NCBI GenBank assembly: GCA_910577115.1
Contig: CAJTMC010000044.1
Span: 1-29,315 of the forward strand
Source: an uncultured Lachnospiraceae bacterium
GTDB lineage: Bacteria > Bacillota > Clostridia > Lachnospirales > Lachnospiraceae
Direction: 5' to 3'
DNA: 29,315 bases
Within the stretch, counting starts at the first letter, position 1, and each line of letters begins with the position of its first letter. This document shows, piece by piece, positions 8,333-16,774 of this stretch. The notes under the pieces were generated by a model, which was not told where the DNA came from, ran no database searches, and was given only the letters and a program-made list of their open reading frames with translations. The position numbers were made by a program, and so were the translations under genes.

Positions 8333-9565
8333 ATGAGAAAAAGGATATGCGGACTTCTTTTGGGAATTCTATGCATTGCGGCGTTTACGGGATGCAATAA
8401 GGAAGAAGCAGCCGTCATGGAGGATGAGGAACCTGAAAAGGTTGAGCTGGTTGTCTGGGGAGCCGAGGAGGATAAGGAACTGATGAACCGGCTTATTGAG
8501 AGCTTCCAGGCATATTATCAGGGAGAGGCAGACTTTGAGATTTCATTCGAGGTACAGGGAGAATCCCAGTGCAAAGATGTATTGCTCGGAGGATTGGAGG
8601 AGGGGGCGGACGTATTTACCTTTGCGGACGACCAGTTAAATGCTTTGGCTGCTGCCGGAGCATTAGATCCTATTGAGAATGCGGATGCAATCAGGGACAG
8701 AAATCTTTCAAGTACAGTGGAGGCTGCCTCGGTAAACAATCAGCTGTATGCATATCCGTTGACTGCGGATAACGGATATTTTTTATATTATAACAAGCAA
8801 TATATCACAGACGAACAGGCTAAGACGCTGGACGGTATACTCGAAGCTGCGACATCAAACGACAAATTGTTTGTCATGGACTGGTCTTCGGCATGGTACG
8901 TATATTCGTTCTTTGGAAATACAGGCCTTGAGGTCGGGCTGAACGATGACGGGATTACGAACTATTGTACATGGAATCAGACGGATGGGGAAATCCGCGG
9001 CGTTGATGTGGCGCAGGCAATGCTCAGGATTGCGGAAAATCCGGGTTTTGCCAGTTGTACAGATGAAGAATTTCTTGAGGGAGTAAAGGACGAAACGGTG
9101 ATTGCTGGTGTCAGCGGTGTATGGAATTCCGTAGCGGTACAGGAGGTATGGGGCGCCAATACCGGAGCCGCCAAGCTGCCGACGTACAGCTGTAACGGCG
9201 GACAGGTGCAGATGGCTTCTTTTTCCGGCTGCAAGCTGATTGGCGTAAATGCTTATTCCGCGTATCCGGAATGGGCATCAAGACTTGCCGAATGGATTAC
9301 GAATGAAGAGAATCAGCAGCTCCGTTTTGAAATGCGCGGGCAGGGACCGTCAAACATTGCAGTCGCAGATTCTGAGGCGATCAGACAATCGGCAGCGATC
9401 GCAGCGCTTATAGAACAGTCTGAATTTTCCCAGCTTCAGCGGGTAGGCGGCAAGTTTTGGGATCCTGTTACAAAATTTGCGCAAAATATGGCGGCAGGAA
9501 ATCCTGCCGGACAGGATTTGCAGGAGCAGTTAGATGAAATGGCAGAAGGCATTTCTGCAAGATAG
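8333..9565 (+). CDS. ABC-type extracellular solute-binding lipoprotein (sugar-binding, family 1 type)
   Basis: 410 residues. The signal peptide ends in a lipobox AAFTGC with Cys21 as the lipidated residue; an acidic linker follows. The mature part has the cluster-B sugar-binding protein pattern: ELVVWGAEEDKELMNRLIESF near the start, DVFTFADDQLNALAAAGALDPI, AYPLTADNGYFLYYNKQ and FSGCKLIGVNAYS. It should bind a sugar or oligosaccharide on the outer face of the membrane. No permease or ATPase gene lies next to it. The next gene, 28 bases away and under the same promoter, is a chemoreceptor, which suggests the protein works as a ligand-presenting sensor instead of, or besides, transport. Confidence 0.88.
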   Translation: MRKRICGLLLGILCIAAFTGCNKEEAAVMEDEEPEKVELVVWGAEEDKELMNRLIESFQAYYQGEADFEISFEVQGESQCKDVLLGGLEEGADVFTFADDQLNALAAAGALDPIENADAIRDRNLSSTVEAASVNNQLYAYPLTADNGYFLYYNKQYITDEQAKTLDGILEAATSNDKLFVMDWSSAWYVYSFFGNTGLEVGLNDDGITNYCTWNQTDGEIRGVDVAQAMLRIAENPGFASCTDEEFLEGVKDETVIAGVSGVWNSVAVQEVWGANTGAAKLPTYSCNGGQVQMASFSGCKLIGVNAYSAYPEWASRLAEWITNEENQQLRFEMRGQGPSNIAVADSEAIRQSAAIAALIEQSEFSQLQRVGGKFWDPVTKFAQNMAAGNPAGQDLQEQLDEMAEGISAR

Positions 9566-9593
9566 ATTGATTGAAAGGATTTGTTAATGTAAC

Positions 9594-11180
9594 ATGAAGA
9601 AGAAACTCACCATACAACAACGTCTGATACTTCCTATTATTCTTTTGGGAGTTGTGGCATTGATTTCAAATGTTTTGTCGGTTTTTAGCATCAACAACGT
9701 GAATTCCAATGCTTCTGAAATCGTAGATAACAATATGGTAGGTTTGGAAACACTGCACAATATCCGTCACACCACCACGAATATCCATAAAATGGCATTG
9801 TCCCATATTGTCGCAACAGATTACAATACCATGATTACGGTTGTGGCACAGATAAAAGAAGAAGAAAAAACACTGGAAGCATATTTAAAAGAATTTGAAG
9901 TCTACGTCACAAAAGAGGAAGAAGCGGTTTATGCGCAGCTTTTGGACAACTATGATTCTTTTCAGCATGCGTTGGTTTATCTTGTATGTGCAAGTGCGGA
10001 CAGCAAGACACAGGACGCCTATGCTTATGCCAATGGCGATGTTGCACGTTTTGGATCTGCCATAGAAAGCAATATTGATGAATTATATGCGGCTGTAAGC
10101 ACAAGAACAGCCGATGCAAGACAGGAGCTTTTGGGTGTCTATCTGATTTCACTGCTCATTGCAGCCATATCAATAGCATCATGTCTGATATTAGTGCCCG
10201 CCGCAATCCGAATCATCAAGAAATATGTGATAACACCAATCAAGGGTACGGTGGATACGCTTCAGGAGAGTTCTCAGAAGCTTGACGAAGTGACAAACGA
10301 AGTGCTAAAGCACACCCGCACGTCGGGAAAAAGCGCAAGAGCGCTTTCTTCGCTTGCAGGTTCCCTGTCTATGGCAATCCAAAGGGTGGCAAACAATGCG
10401 GCGACGATTAACGGCAGCGCGGCAGACATCAAAGAGGACGTCCATGACATGGCAGAAGAATGCAGCGCTATCACAGATTATTCCTCGGCGATGAAGATGC
10501 GGGCAACCGAGATGGAAGCGTCGGCACAGACAAACACCGAAGCAATTCAAAAGAAGGCTGCTGATATTCTGGAAGTGCTTGAAGAGGCAATTGAAAACAG
10601 TAAGAGTGTAGAGCAGGTAAACAAACTGACAAAGGATATCGTATCAATCTCCTCCTCGACGAATCTGATTGCCCTGAACGCGTCCATAGAAGCTACGCGT
10701 GCGGGGGAAGCCGGAAAAGGCTTTGCAGTCGTTGCAGCAGAGATACAAGACCTGGCAAGCTCTTGCAGTGCAACTGCCGGACGGATTCAGGAGGTCAATC
10801 AGGTCGTTACAAACGCGGTACATAATTTATCAAAGCATTCTCAAGACATGGCAGACTATTTAAGCGATACGATTTTGATGGGATTTCAGGAATTTGTCCG
10901 TTCCGGCAGGCAGTATAAGGAGGATGCCGATTACGTAAAGGAAATGATTGATGCATTCAACAGCAGGACGGACCGGCTTAGAAATTCCATGACGGAGATT
11001 GCGGATTCGATTGAAAGCATTACAAAGGCAATTGATGACGGCGCCTCGGGAATTACCGGAGTTGCAGACAGCGCGAAGAGTCTGGTGGGGGATATGGAGG
11101 ATATCACAGGCCGTATGGATACCAATCAGTCGATTGTGGAAGAACTGAAAAAACAGATGGAAGTATTTGCGGATTTGTAA
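9594..11180 (+). CDS. Methyl-accepting chemotaxis protein
   Basis: 528 residues. TM1 about 11-33, an extracellular four-helix-bundle-like sensor about 35-175 (NIRHTTTNIHKMALSHI), TM2 about 178-203, a HAMP-like region (YVITPIKGTVDTLQESS), then a long coiled-coil signalling domain with the hairpin tip SSTNLIALNASIEATRAGEA near residue 356-385, followed by GKGFAVVAAEIQDLA. The tip contacts CheA and CheW. An in-frame stop lies three codons before the ATG, so the start is fixed although the AAAGGA upstream is 14 bases away. Transcribed with the binding protein. The pair suggests chemotaxis to the bound solute. No other chemotaxis gene lies in the window. Confidence 0.93.
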   Translation: MKKKLTIQQRLILPIILLGVVALISNVLSVFSINNVNSNASEIVDNNMVGLETLHNIRHTTTNIHKMALSHIVATDYNTMITVVAQIKEEEKTLEAYLKEFEVYVTKEEEAVYAQLLDNYDSFQHALVYLVCASADSKTQDAYAYANGDVARFGSAIESNIDELYAAVSTRTADARQELLGVYLISLLIAAISIASCLILVPAAIRIIKKYVITPIKGTVDTLQESSQKLDEVTNEVLKHTRTSGKSARALSSLAGSLSMAIQRVANNAATINGSAADIKEDVHDMAEECSAITDYSSAMKMRATEMEASAQTNTEAIQKKAADILEVLEEAIENSKSVEQVNKLTKDIVSISSSTNLIALNASIEATRAGEAGKGFAVVAAEIQDLASSCSATAGRIQEVNQVVTNAVHNLSKHSQDMADYLSDTILMGFQEFVRSGRQYKEDADYVKEMIDAFNSRTDRLRNSMTEIADSIESITKAIDDGASGITGVADSAKSLVGDMEDITGRMDTNQSIVEELKKQMEVFADL

Positions 11181-11330
11181 GAAGGAATGAGAAATGATTC
11201 CTGCAAATTTATGGACATAATTTGGATTTTAGTGTAAACTGATAATGTATACACCGAAAAATCAATACAGGGACAGAAACTGACATGAAAAGTCAGATTA
11301 TTCATAATATACGTGAGAGGAGTGGATACT

Positions 11331-12440
11331 CTGGTAACAAGAAGGTTTGTCAGAACACGTTCCTTGCAGGAAGGAATGATTATAGACCAGTCAATCGTGG
11401 ACAGGGCAGGGAGAATATTAATTGCGAGAAACACTCCGATGGATAATTTTCACAAAGCTTCGCTGCTTAAAATGGGGATTGGCGGCGTCTATATCCGCGA
11501 GGGCGAAGAGGACGAGAAGAAAGAAGAGAATGACAACAATCAGGTTGTGGTTTCTGCGGAAGTGCAGAAGGTAATAGAAAAAAATACCGTGCAGGACAGG
11601 GCGAAGGTCAATTTGTCCGAGAGCGTGAAGGCGCGTGTTGCCGAAGGGATTCAATATCTGTATAATGATACGGAATCGTCGGGTTTTACCAGTACGACAA
11701 AGAATATCACCGATGATTTGATGAAGGCAATCAACAATAATGATGCGCTTGCGGTAGATATCAGTGCGTTGAAAGTGAGTGATGAGTATACATTTAAGCA
11801 CAGTGTTGATGTTGCTACGATGGCTATGATTGTCGCAAAAAAGCATGGCCTGAGTGAAAGTGATGTGTATGAAATCGGGATCTCAGGACTTTTACATGAT
11901 GTTGGAAAGTCGAAGATACCAAACGAAGTTTTAAACAAGGCGGGAAAACTTACAGATGATGAGTTTGCGATGATGAAGCAGCACTCCCTTTTTGGTTATG
12001 GTATTTTGAAGGAAAAGGACGACCTGTCCAATCAGATTAAAATGGGTGTTCTGCAGCATCATGAGAAAATGAATGCCAGAGGGTATCCTATGAGCGTGGG
12101 AGCGGACAGCATCAATTTGTTTGCACGTATTATATCGGTGGCGGATATTTATGATGCATTGGTAACGGAGCGGCCGTATAAAAAACCGTTTTCACCAAGA
12201 GATGCTGTAGAGATGATTATGTCGATGACGGACGAGCTTGATATTAATGTGATGAAAAGCTTTTTGGAGAGCGTGATTTTGTATCCTGTGGGAACAGATG
12301 TGGAGCTTAGCACGGGAGAGCTTGCAAGAGTGGTGGCGAACAATCCGCAGTATGTGTTAAGACCGAAAGTTGTGGGTATCCAGTCGGGAAAAACCTATGA
12401 TTTGGCGGATATTAAGAATGCAAGCATTGTCATTAAATAA
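11331..12440 (+). CDS. HD-GYP domain c-di-GMP phosphodiesterase
   Basis: About 370 residues. N-terminal small domain (RSLQEGMIIDQSIVDRAGRI), an acidic linker (EGEEDEKKEENDNN), then an HD-GYP domain with HDVGKSKIPNEVLNKAGKL, MKQHSLFGYGIL, HHEKMNARGYP and the DIYDALVTERPYK element. Family members degrade c-di-GMP to GMP or pGpG. The start is uncertain: the frame opens with GTG at 11313 and GTG at 11322, but the only good ribosome site, AGAGGAG (about 11316-11322), sits upstream of CTG at 11331. I list the CTG for that reason; GTG 11313 is the alternative and adds six residues. hydE follows after 30 bases on the same strand. Confidence 0.88.
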   Translation: MVTRRFVRTRSLQEGMIIDQSIVDRAGRILIARNTPMDNFHKASLLKMGIGGVYIREGEEDEKKEENDNNQVVVSAEVQKVIEKNTVQDRAKVNLSESVKARVAEGIQYLYNDTESSGFTSTTKNITDDLMKAINNNDALAVDISALKVSDEYTFKHSVDVATMAMIVAKKHGLSESDVYEIGISGLLHDVGKSKIPNEVLNKAGKLTDDEFAMMKQHSLFGYGILKEKDDLSNQIKMGVLQHHEKMNARGYPMSVGADSINLFARIISVADIYDALVTERPYKKPFSPRDAVEMIMSMTDELDINVMKSFLESVILYPVGTDVELSTGELARVVANNPQYVLRPKVVGIQSGKTYDLADIKNASIVIK

Positions 12441-12470
12441 AGTGATATAAAGGCAGTAAGTGTGGGATAA

Positions 12471-13514
12471 ATGTTAGAGGAGATTGTTGACAGACTCGAA
12501 GCCGGTGGCGGGCTGGGAAAGGATGAGCTTGCAGCGCTGCTTCTGAGTGATGACTGCGCGGGAATTGACTATTTAAAAAGGCGTGCAAGATATGCGGCGG
12601 ACTGTATTTATGGGAAGAATATTTACATAAGAGGTCTGATTGAGTTTACGAGCTATTGCAGAAATAACTGCTATTACTGCGGCATTCGGTGCGGGAATGC
12701 AAAGGCACAGCGTTACCGGTTGACGCAGGAACAGATTATGGAGTGCTGTAAGAGCGGTTATGCGCTCGGGTTTCGCACGTTTGTTCTGCAAGGCGGCGAA
12801 GACGAATTTTTTACCGAAAAAAGGATATGCAGCATTGTGTATGGGATCAAGTCACAATTTCCGGACTGTGCAGTAACTTTGTCAATCGGTGAGAAAAGCC
12901 GTTCAAATTATCAGGCGTATTTTGGTGCAGGCGCAGATCGGTATTTGCTGCGCCATGAAACGGCAAATCAGGAGCATTATGAAAGACTTCACCCGAAAGA
13001 GCTGTGTTTGGAAAATAGAAAGAAATGTCTGTATGATTTGAAAGAAATCGGATATCAGGTAGGGGCGGGCTTTATGGTAGGCTCGCCATTTCAAACGTTT
13101 GATACCATTTATGAGGATTTGCAGTTTATCAGGGAGCTTGAGCCGCATATGGTTGGGATAGGCCCTTTTATTCCGCATAAAGACACACCGTTTGCCAATG
13201 CGTGCGCAGGGACGCTTGAGATGACATTGCGGCTTCTTAGCATCATACGGTTGATGCATCCGCGCGTACTTCTGCCCGCGACGACGGCGCTTGGGACAAT
13301 CCACCCTATGGGACGCGAGCTTGGAATCAAGGCGGGGGCAAATGTTGTGATGCCCAATCTTTCTCCCGTAGAGGTGCGGGAAAAGTATCAGCTTTATAAC
13401 AACAAGATTTGTATGGGCAATGAGGCGGCAGAGGGGCTGCGAAACCTCAGGAACCGAATGACAGAGATCGGTTATCAAATCGTTACTGACAGGGGAGACT
13501 TTAGAAGGGAGTAG
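12471..13514 (+). CDS. hydE: [FeFe]-hydrogenase maturase HydE (radical SAM)
   Basis: 347 residues. The radical-SAM cluster motif is C63-x3-C67-x2-C70 (SYCRNNCYYCGIRCG). Other family features: TFVLQGGEDEFF, SIGEKS, YLLRHETANQEHYERLHP and VGAGFMVGSPFQT. HydE works with HydG and HydF to build the 2Fe subcluster of the H-cluster and is linked to the dithiomethylamine bridge pathway. It uses SAM and a [4Fe-4S] cluster in the cytoplasm. The ribosome site before the ATG is weak. hydG starts 81 bases after the stop, separated by two hairpins. Confidence 0.95.
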   Translation: MLEEIVDRLEAGGGLGKDELAALLLSDDCAGIDYLKRRARYAADCIYGKNIYIRGLIEFTSYCRNNCYYCGIRCGNAKAQRYRLTQEQIMECCKSGYALGFRTFVLQGGEDEFFTEKRICSIVYGIKSQFPDCAVTLSIGEKSRSNYQAYFGAGADRYLLRHETANQEHYERLHPKELCLENRKKCLYDLKEIGYQVGAGFMVGSPFQTFDTIYEDLQFIRELEPHMVGIGPFIPHKDTPFANACAGTLEMTLRLLSIIRLMHPRVLLPATTALGTIHPMGRELGIKAGANVVMPNLSPVEVREKYQLYNNKICMGNEAAEGLRNLRNRMTEIGYQIVTDRGDFRRE

Positions 13515-13580
13515 ATTGAAAAATCAGAGATTTCTCAATCAGTAAATTTGTGCAGAGGCACAAATTCGCAGGTTTTGATA
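13515..13580 (+). promoter_or_regulatory. Two-hairpin leader element before hydG (copy 1 of a dispersed repeat)
   Basis: Starting right after the hydE stop: hairpin 1 at 13515-13539 (11-base arms, one mismatch, loop AGA) and hairpin 2 at 13545-13566 (AATTTGTGC, loop AGAG, GCACAAATT), then GCAGGTTTTGATA and the hydG ribosome site GGAGGA (13585-13590). A second copy stands before radA at 19906-19970. Function unknown: processing, termination/antitermination, translation control or a small mobile repeat are all possible. Confidence 0.7.
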
Positions 13581-13595
13581 AAATGGAGGATAAAG

Positions 13596-15014
13596 ATGTA
13601 CAATGTAAATTCATTGAAAGCAGAAGAATTTATTTCCGATGAAGAGATTCAGGAAACACTGGCGTATGCAGATCAAAATTGTGACAATATGGAGCTTGTG
13701 GATGCCATTATTGAGAAAGCAAGGCAGCGGAAAGGATTAAATCACAGAGAAGCGTCCGTATTGCTTGCATGTCAGAATGAGGAGAAAATTAAGGAGATTT
13801 ATGAACTTGCCAACCAGATAAAAAATGATTTTTACGGCAACCGTATCGTGATTTTTGCACCACTCTATCTTTCCAATTATTGCGTAAACGGTTGCTTATA
13901 CTGTCCGTACCATTTGAAAAATAAGCATATTGCGCGAAAAAAGCTGACGCAGGAGGAGATTGTAAAAGAAGTGACGGCACTGCAGGATATGGGGCATAAA
14001 CGTCTTGCAATTGAGGCGGGCGAGGATCCTGTGAACAATCCGATTGAATATATACTGGAATGCATTCAGACGATTTACAGTATCAAGCACAAAAACGGGG
14101 CGATTCGGCGTGTCAATGTCAATATCGCGGCGACTACAGTGGAAAATTACAGAAAGCTCCATGACGCAGGTATTGGTACGTATATTCTTTTTCAGGAAAC
14201 ATATCATAAAGAGAGCTACGAGAGACTGCACCCGACAGGGCCTAAGCATGATTATGCATATCATACGGAAGCAATGGACAGGGCAATGGAGGGCGGCATT
14301 GATGATGTCGGGCTTGGCGTTTTGTTTGGACTGGAGTTGTACCGTTATGAGTTTGCAGGGCTTTTGATGCATGCGGAGCATCTTGAGGCGGTACATGGCG
14401 TTGGGCCGCATACAATCAGTGTTCCCCGAATAAAGCCTGCGGACGATATTAATCCGGACGATTTTGACAACGGGATCAGTGATGATATTTTTGCAAAAAT
14501 CTGTGCACTGATTCGCATTAGCGTGCCGTATACGGGGATGATTATTTCGACGAGGGAAAGTCAGCAGCTGCGTGAGAAGGTGCTGCCGCTTGGCGTGTCG
14601 CAGATAAGCGGGGCGTCTCGTACAAGCGTGGGCGGTTATGCCAAGCCCAAGGAGGACAACAGCACAAGCGAGCAGTTTGACGTGAGCGACAGGCGCAGTC
14701 TTGACGAGGTGGTCAACTGGCTGATGCAGCTTGGTTATATTCCCAGCTTTTGTACGGCGTGCTACCGCGAGGGAAGAACGGGTGACCGTTTTATGACGCT
14801 TTGCAAAAATATGCAGATTTTAAACTGCTGCCACCCGAACGCGCTGATGACTTTGAAGGAATATCTTGAGGATTATGCGGGTGAGGATACGAAAAGGCTT
14901 GGTATGGAGCTGATTGAGAAAGAGCTTGAAAAAATACCAAATCCAAAGGTGAGGGAGCGCGCTTCCATGAATATTCACGATATTGAGGGCGGAGCGCGGG
15001 ATTTTCGTTTTTAA
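13596..15014 (+). CDS. hydG: [FeFe]-hydrogenase maturase HydG (tyrosine lyase, radical SAM)
   Basis: 472 residues. The start at 13596 is set by GGAGGA five bases upstream; the frame is open further 5' but that part covers the hairpin element. Radical-SAM motif C96-x3-C100-x2-C103 (NYCVNGCLYCPY). The C-terminal auxiliary cluster motif C386-x2-C389-x22-C412 (CTACYREGRTGDRF...NCC) is complete. HydG cleaves tyrosine to p-cresol and releases CO and cyanide for the H-cluster. GVGPHTISVPRI and SGASRTSVGGY are conserved family segments. Sits between hydE and hydF. No hydrogenase structural gene is in the window. Confidence 0.96.
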   Translation: MYNVNSLKAEEFISDEEIQETLAYADQNCDNMELVDAIIEKARQRKGLNHREASVLLACQNEEKIKEIYELANQIKNDFYGNRIVIFAPLYLSNYCVNGCLYCPYHLKNKHIARKKLTQEEIVKEVTALQDMGHKRLAIEAGEDPVNNPIEYILECIQTIYSIKHKNGAIRRVNVNIAATTVENYRKLHDAGIGTYILFQETYHKESYERLHPTGPKHDYAYHTEAMDRAMEGGIDDVGLGVLFGLELYRYEFAGLLMHAEHLEAVHGVGPHTISVPRIKPADDINPDDFDNGISDDIFAKICALIRISVPYTGMIISTRESQQLREKVLPLGVSQISGASRTSVGGYAKPKEDNSTSEQFDVSDRRSLDEVVNWLMQLGYIPSFCTACYREGRTGDRFMTLCKNMQILNCCHPNALMTLKEYLEDYAGEDTKRLGMELIEKELEKIPNPKVRERASMNIHDIEGGARDFRF

Positions 15015-15019
15015 TCGTT

Positions 15020-15033
15020 TGTGCAATTGCACA
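15020..15033. promoter_or_regulatory. Perfect 14-base palindrome before hydF
   Basis: TGTGCAATTGCACA in the 35-base gap between hydG and hydF, just before the ribosome site GGAGGAA (about 15039-15045). Its half-site TTTGTGC also occurs in hairpin 2 of the hydG and radA leaders. It may be a protein operator or a short RNA hairpin. Confidence 0.5.
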
Positions 15034-15049
15034 GGAATGGAGGAATACG

Positions 15050-16258
15050 ATGGGAAGCCTGAATGAAGCTCCGGCCAGTGTCCGTCTGCATATCGGTGTT
15101 TTTGGAAAGACGAACAGTGGAAAGTCCTCGTTTGTGAATGCTTTTACGGGGCAGCAGGTGTCGATTACGGCAGATGTGGCAGGCACGACAACCGACCCTG
15201 TGAGTAAACCGATGGAAATTCGCCCGCTTGGCGCATGTGTCATTATTGATACGGCGGGATTTGACGATGAGAGCGTTCTTGGAGAAAGCAGAGTGGAAAA
15301 GACAAGGCTTGCCGCCGAAAAAAGTGACATTGGTGTCATAATTTTCGACGGTGCAGGGATAGACACAGAACTGGAATGGGTTCAATATTTTCGTGATAAA
15401 AATACGCCTGTACTGCCAGTTATCACAAAATCGGACAGCAGGGGGACAGAGGAAATACAGAGGCTTTGCGGCGAAATAAACAAAAGGACAGGTGTTTTGC
15501 CAATTGTTGTCAGTGCGGTTACGGGTGAGGGTATGGACAGCGTAAGCGAAGCGCTCGCGCGTCTTGTACCGGAGAGTTTTGACGCACGATTGATTACAGG
15601 CAGCCTTGTCGGTGAGGACGACGCGGTTATGCTTGTGATGCCGCAAGATATTCAGGCGCCGAAGGGAAGGCTGATTTTACCGCAGGTTCAGACAATCAGG
15701 GAGCTGTTGGATAAAAAATGTATTGTCATCGGCGTTACGGCTGATAAAATGGAGGAAGGGTTAAAACGTCTTTCCGCTCCGCCGCGGTTGATTATTACGG
15801 ATTCGCAGGCGTTTGGTTATGTGTACGAAAGGAAGCCTGCGGAGAGTATGCTGACCTCTTTTTCGGTGCTTTTTGCTGCTTATAAGGGAGACCTTCCTTA
15901 TTATATAGAAGGGGCAAAGGCGATGGAGGGACTGACAGAGCACTCCAAAGTGCTGATTGCAGAGTGCTGCACACATGCGCCGCTTTCGGAGGATATCGGG
16001 CGTGTCAAAATTCCGCGTATGCTGCGTAAGCGGTTCGGACAGGACTTGGAGATTGTGCATAAGAGCGGTACGGATTTTCCAAAGGATTTGTCTGTTTATG
16101 ATTTGGTCATTCAGTGCGGTGCGTGCATGTTTAATAGAAAATATGTTCTTTCGAGAGTGGAGAGGGCAAAGCAGCAGGGCGTGCCGATGACAAATTATGG
16201 TGTGGTGATTGCACATCTTACGGGAATTTTGGATAAGATTGCGGTCACGTCCGTGTGA
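15050..16258 (+). CDS. hydF: [FeFe]-hydrogenase maturation GTPase/scaffold HydF
   Basis: 402 residues. N-terminal GTPase: G1 GKTNSGKSS, G2 region AGTTTDPV, G3 DTAGFDD, G4 TKSD, G5-like SAVTGEG. Middle dimerisation domain, then the C-terminal cluster site: C307-x-H309 (CTHAP) and C356-x2-C359 (QCGACMFN). The usual motif is CxH...HCxxC; here the second His is Gln355, a position known to vary. HydF holds the 2Fe precursor made by HydE and HydG and hands it to the apo-hydrogenase; GTP hydrolysis times the exchange. Last gene of the maturase run. Confidence 0.95.
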   Translation: MGSLNEAPASVRLHIGVFGKTNSGKSSFVNAFTGQQVSITADVAGTTTDPVSKPMEIRPLGACVIIDTAGFDDESVLGESRVEKTRLAAEKSDIGVIIFDGAGIDTELEWVQYFRDKNTPVLPVITKSDSRGTEEIQRLCGEINKRTGVLPIVVSAVTGEGMDSVSEALARLVPESFDARLITGSLVGEDDAVMLVMPQDIQAPKGRLILPQVQTIRELLDKKCIVIGVTADKMEEGLKRLSAPPRLIITDSQAFGYVYERKPAESMLTSFSVLFAAYKGDLPYYIEGAKAMEGLTEHSKVLIAECCTHAPLSEDIGRVKIPRMLRKRFGQDLEIVHKSGTDFPKDLSVYDLVIQCGACMFNRKYVLSRVERAKQQGVPMTNYGVVIAHLTGILDKIAVTSV

Positions 16259-16268
16259 ATTTTTTCCT

Positions 16269-16286
16269 GTGTGAATTTATTCACAC
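16269..16286. promoter_or_regulatory. Palindrome upstream of the gntR promoter (candidate operator)
   Basis: GTGTGAAT-TT-ATTCACAC, perfect 8-base arms, 7 bases before the -35 of the gntR-clpC promoter. A further direct copy of GTGTGAAT lies at 16253-16260, across the hydF stop. There is no T-run after it, so an operator is more likely than a terminator. The adjacent YtrA-type regulator is the natural candidate to bind it. The core TGTGAA-N4-TTCACA also resembles reported Rex sites; which factor binds cannot be told here. Confidence 0.55.
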
Positions 16287-16293
16287 GATATAC

Positions 16294-16322
16294 TTGTACA
16301 TCTGTTTTTGTTGTGCTATAAT
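16294..16322 (+). promoter_or_regulatory. Sigma-A promoter of the gntR-clpC operon
   Basis: TTGTAC (16294-16299), exact 17-base spacer, TATAAT (16317-16322). The start codon of the regulator follows 40 bases later. Confidence 0.8.
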
Positions 16323-16362
16323 TCGTATAACAACCGATAAAGTGGGAAGGAGCGTGGGACAG

Positions 16363-16737
16363 ATGTATATAGAGATTGATTTTAACAGTGATGAAGCATT
16401 GTACTTACAGCTGCGCAACCAGATTATCATCGGGATAGCAACGTCTCAGTTTCAGGAGGGAGATGCGCTCCCTTCGGTGAGGCAGCTTGCAGATACGATT
16501 GGGATCAACATGCACACAGTCAACAAGGCATATTCTGTGCTGAAGCAGGAGGGTTTTGTGAAGGTGGACAGAAGAAAAGGCGCGGTGATTGCCGTAGATA
16601 TTGACAAAATACAGGCGCTTGAGGAACTGAAGCGGCAGATGCAGGTGCTTTTGGCAAAGAGCAGCTGCAAGCGGATTTCACGCAGTGAGGTACATGCGCT
16701 GATTGATGAAATATATGAGGATTATGAGCAGTTATAA
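16363..16737 (+). CDS. GntR family regulator, short YtrA-type
   Basis: 124 residues from ATG 16363, ten bases after AAGGAG; the frame is open upstream but that part covers the promoter. Winged helix-turn-helix with YLQLRNQIIIGIATSQFQEG, LPSVRQLADTIGINMHTVNKAY and LKQEGFVKVDRRKGAVI. The C-terminal part is only a short helical tail, as in the YtrA subgroup, so no large ligand domain. Likely represses its own promoter through the palindrome at 16269-16286. It is followed after 37 bases by clpC, taking the place that ctsR-mcsA-mcsB hold in many Firmicutes. Confidence 0.88.
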   Translation: MYIEIDFNSDEALYLQLRNQIIIGIATSQFQEGDALPSVRQLADTIGINMHTVNKAYSVLKQEGFVKVDRRKGAVIAVDIDKIQALEELKRQMQVLLAKSSCKRISRSEVHALIDEIYEDYEQL

Positions 16738-16774
16738 TATAGAGGGCAGACTGGGAAAGGAGTAAGGTTTAGAA

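Noticed and set aside
13548..13595. Longer N-terminus of HydG
   Set aside because: The extra codons cover the hairpin element; the GGAGGA site fits only the ATG at 13596.
16269..16286. Palindrome as terminator of the hyd operon
   Set aside because: No T-run follows and it lies just before a -35; an operator fits better.
16255..16362. Longer N-terminus of the GntR regulator
   Set aside because: It would place the consensus promoter inside the coding region; AAGGAG fits the ATG at 16363.
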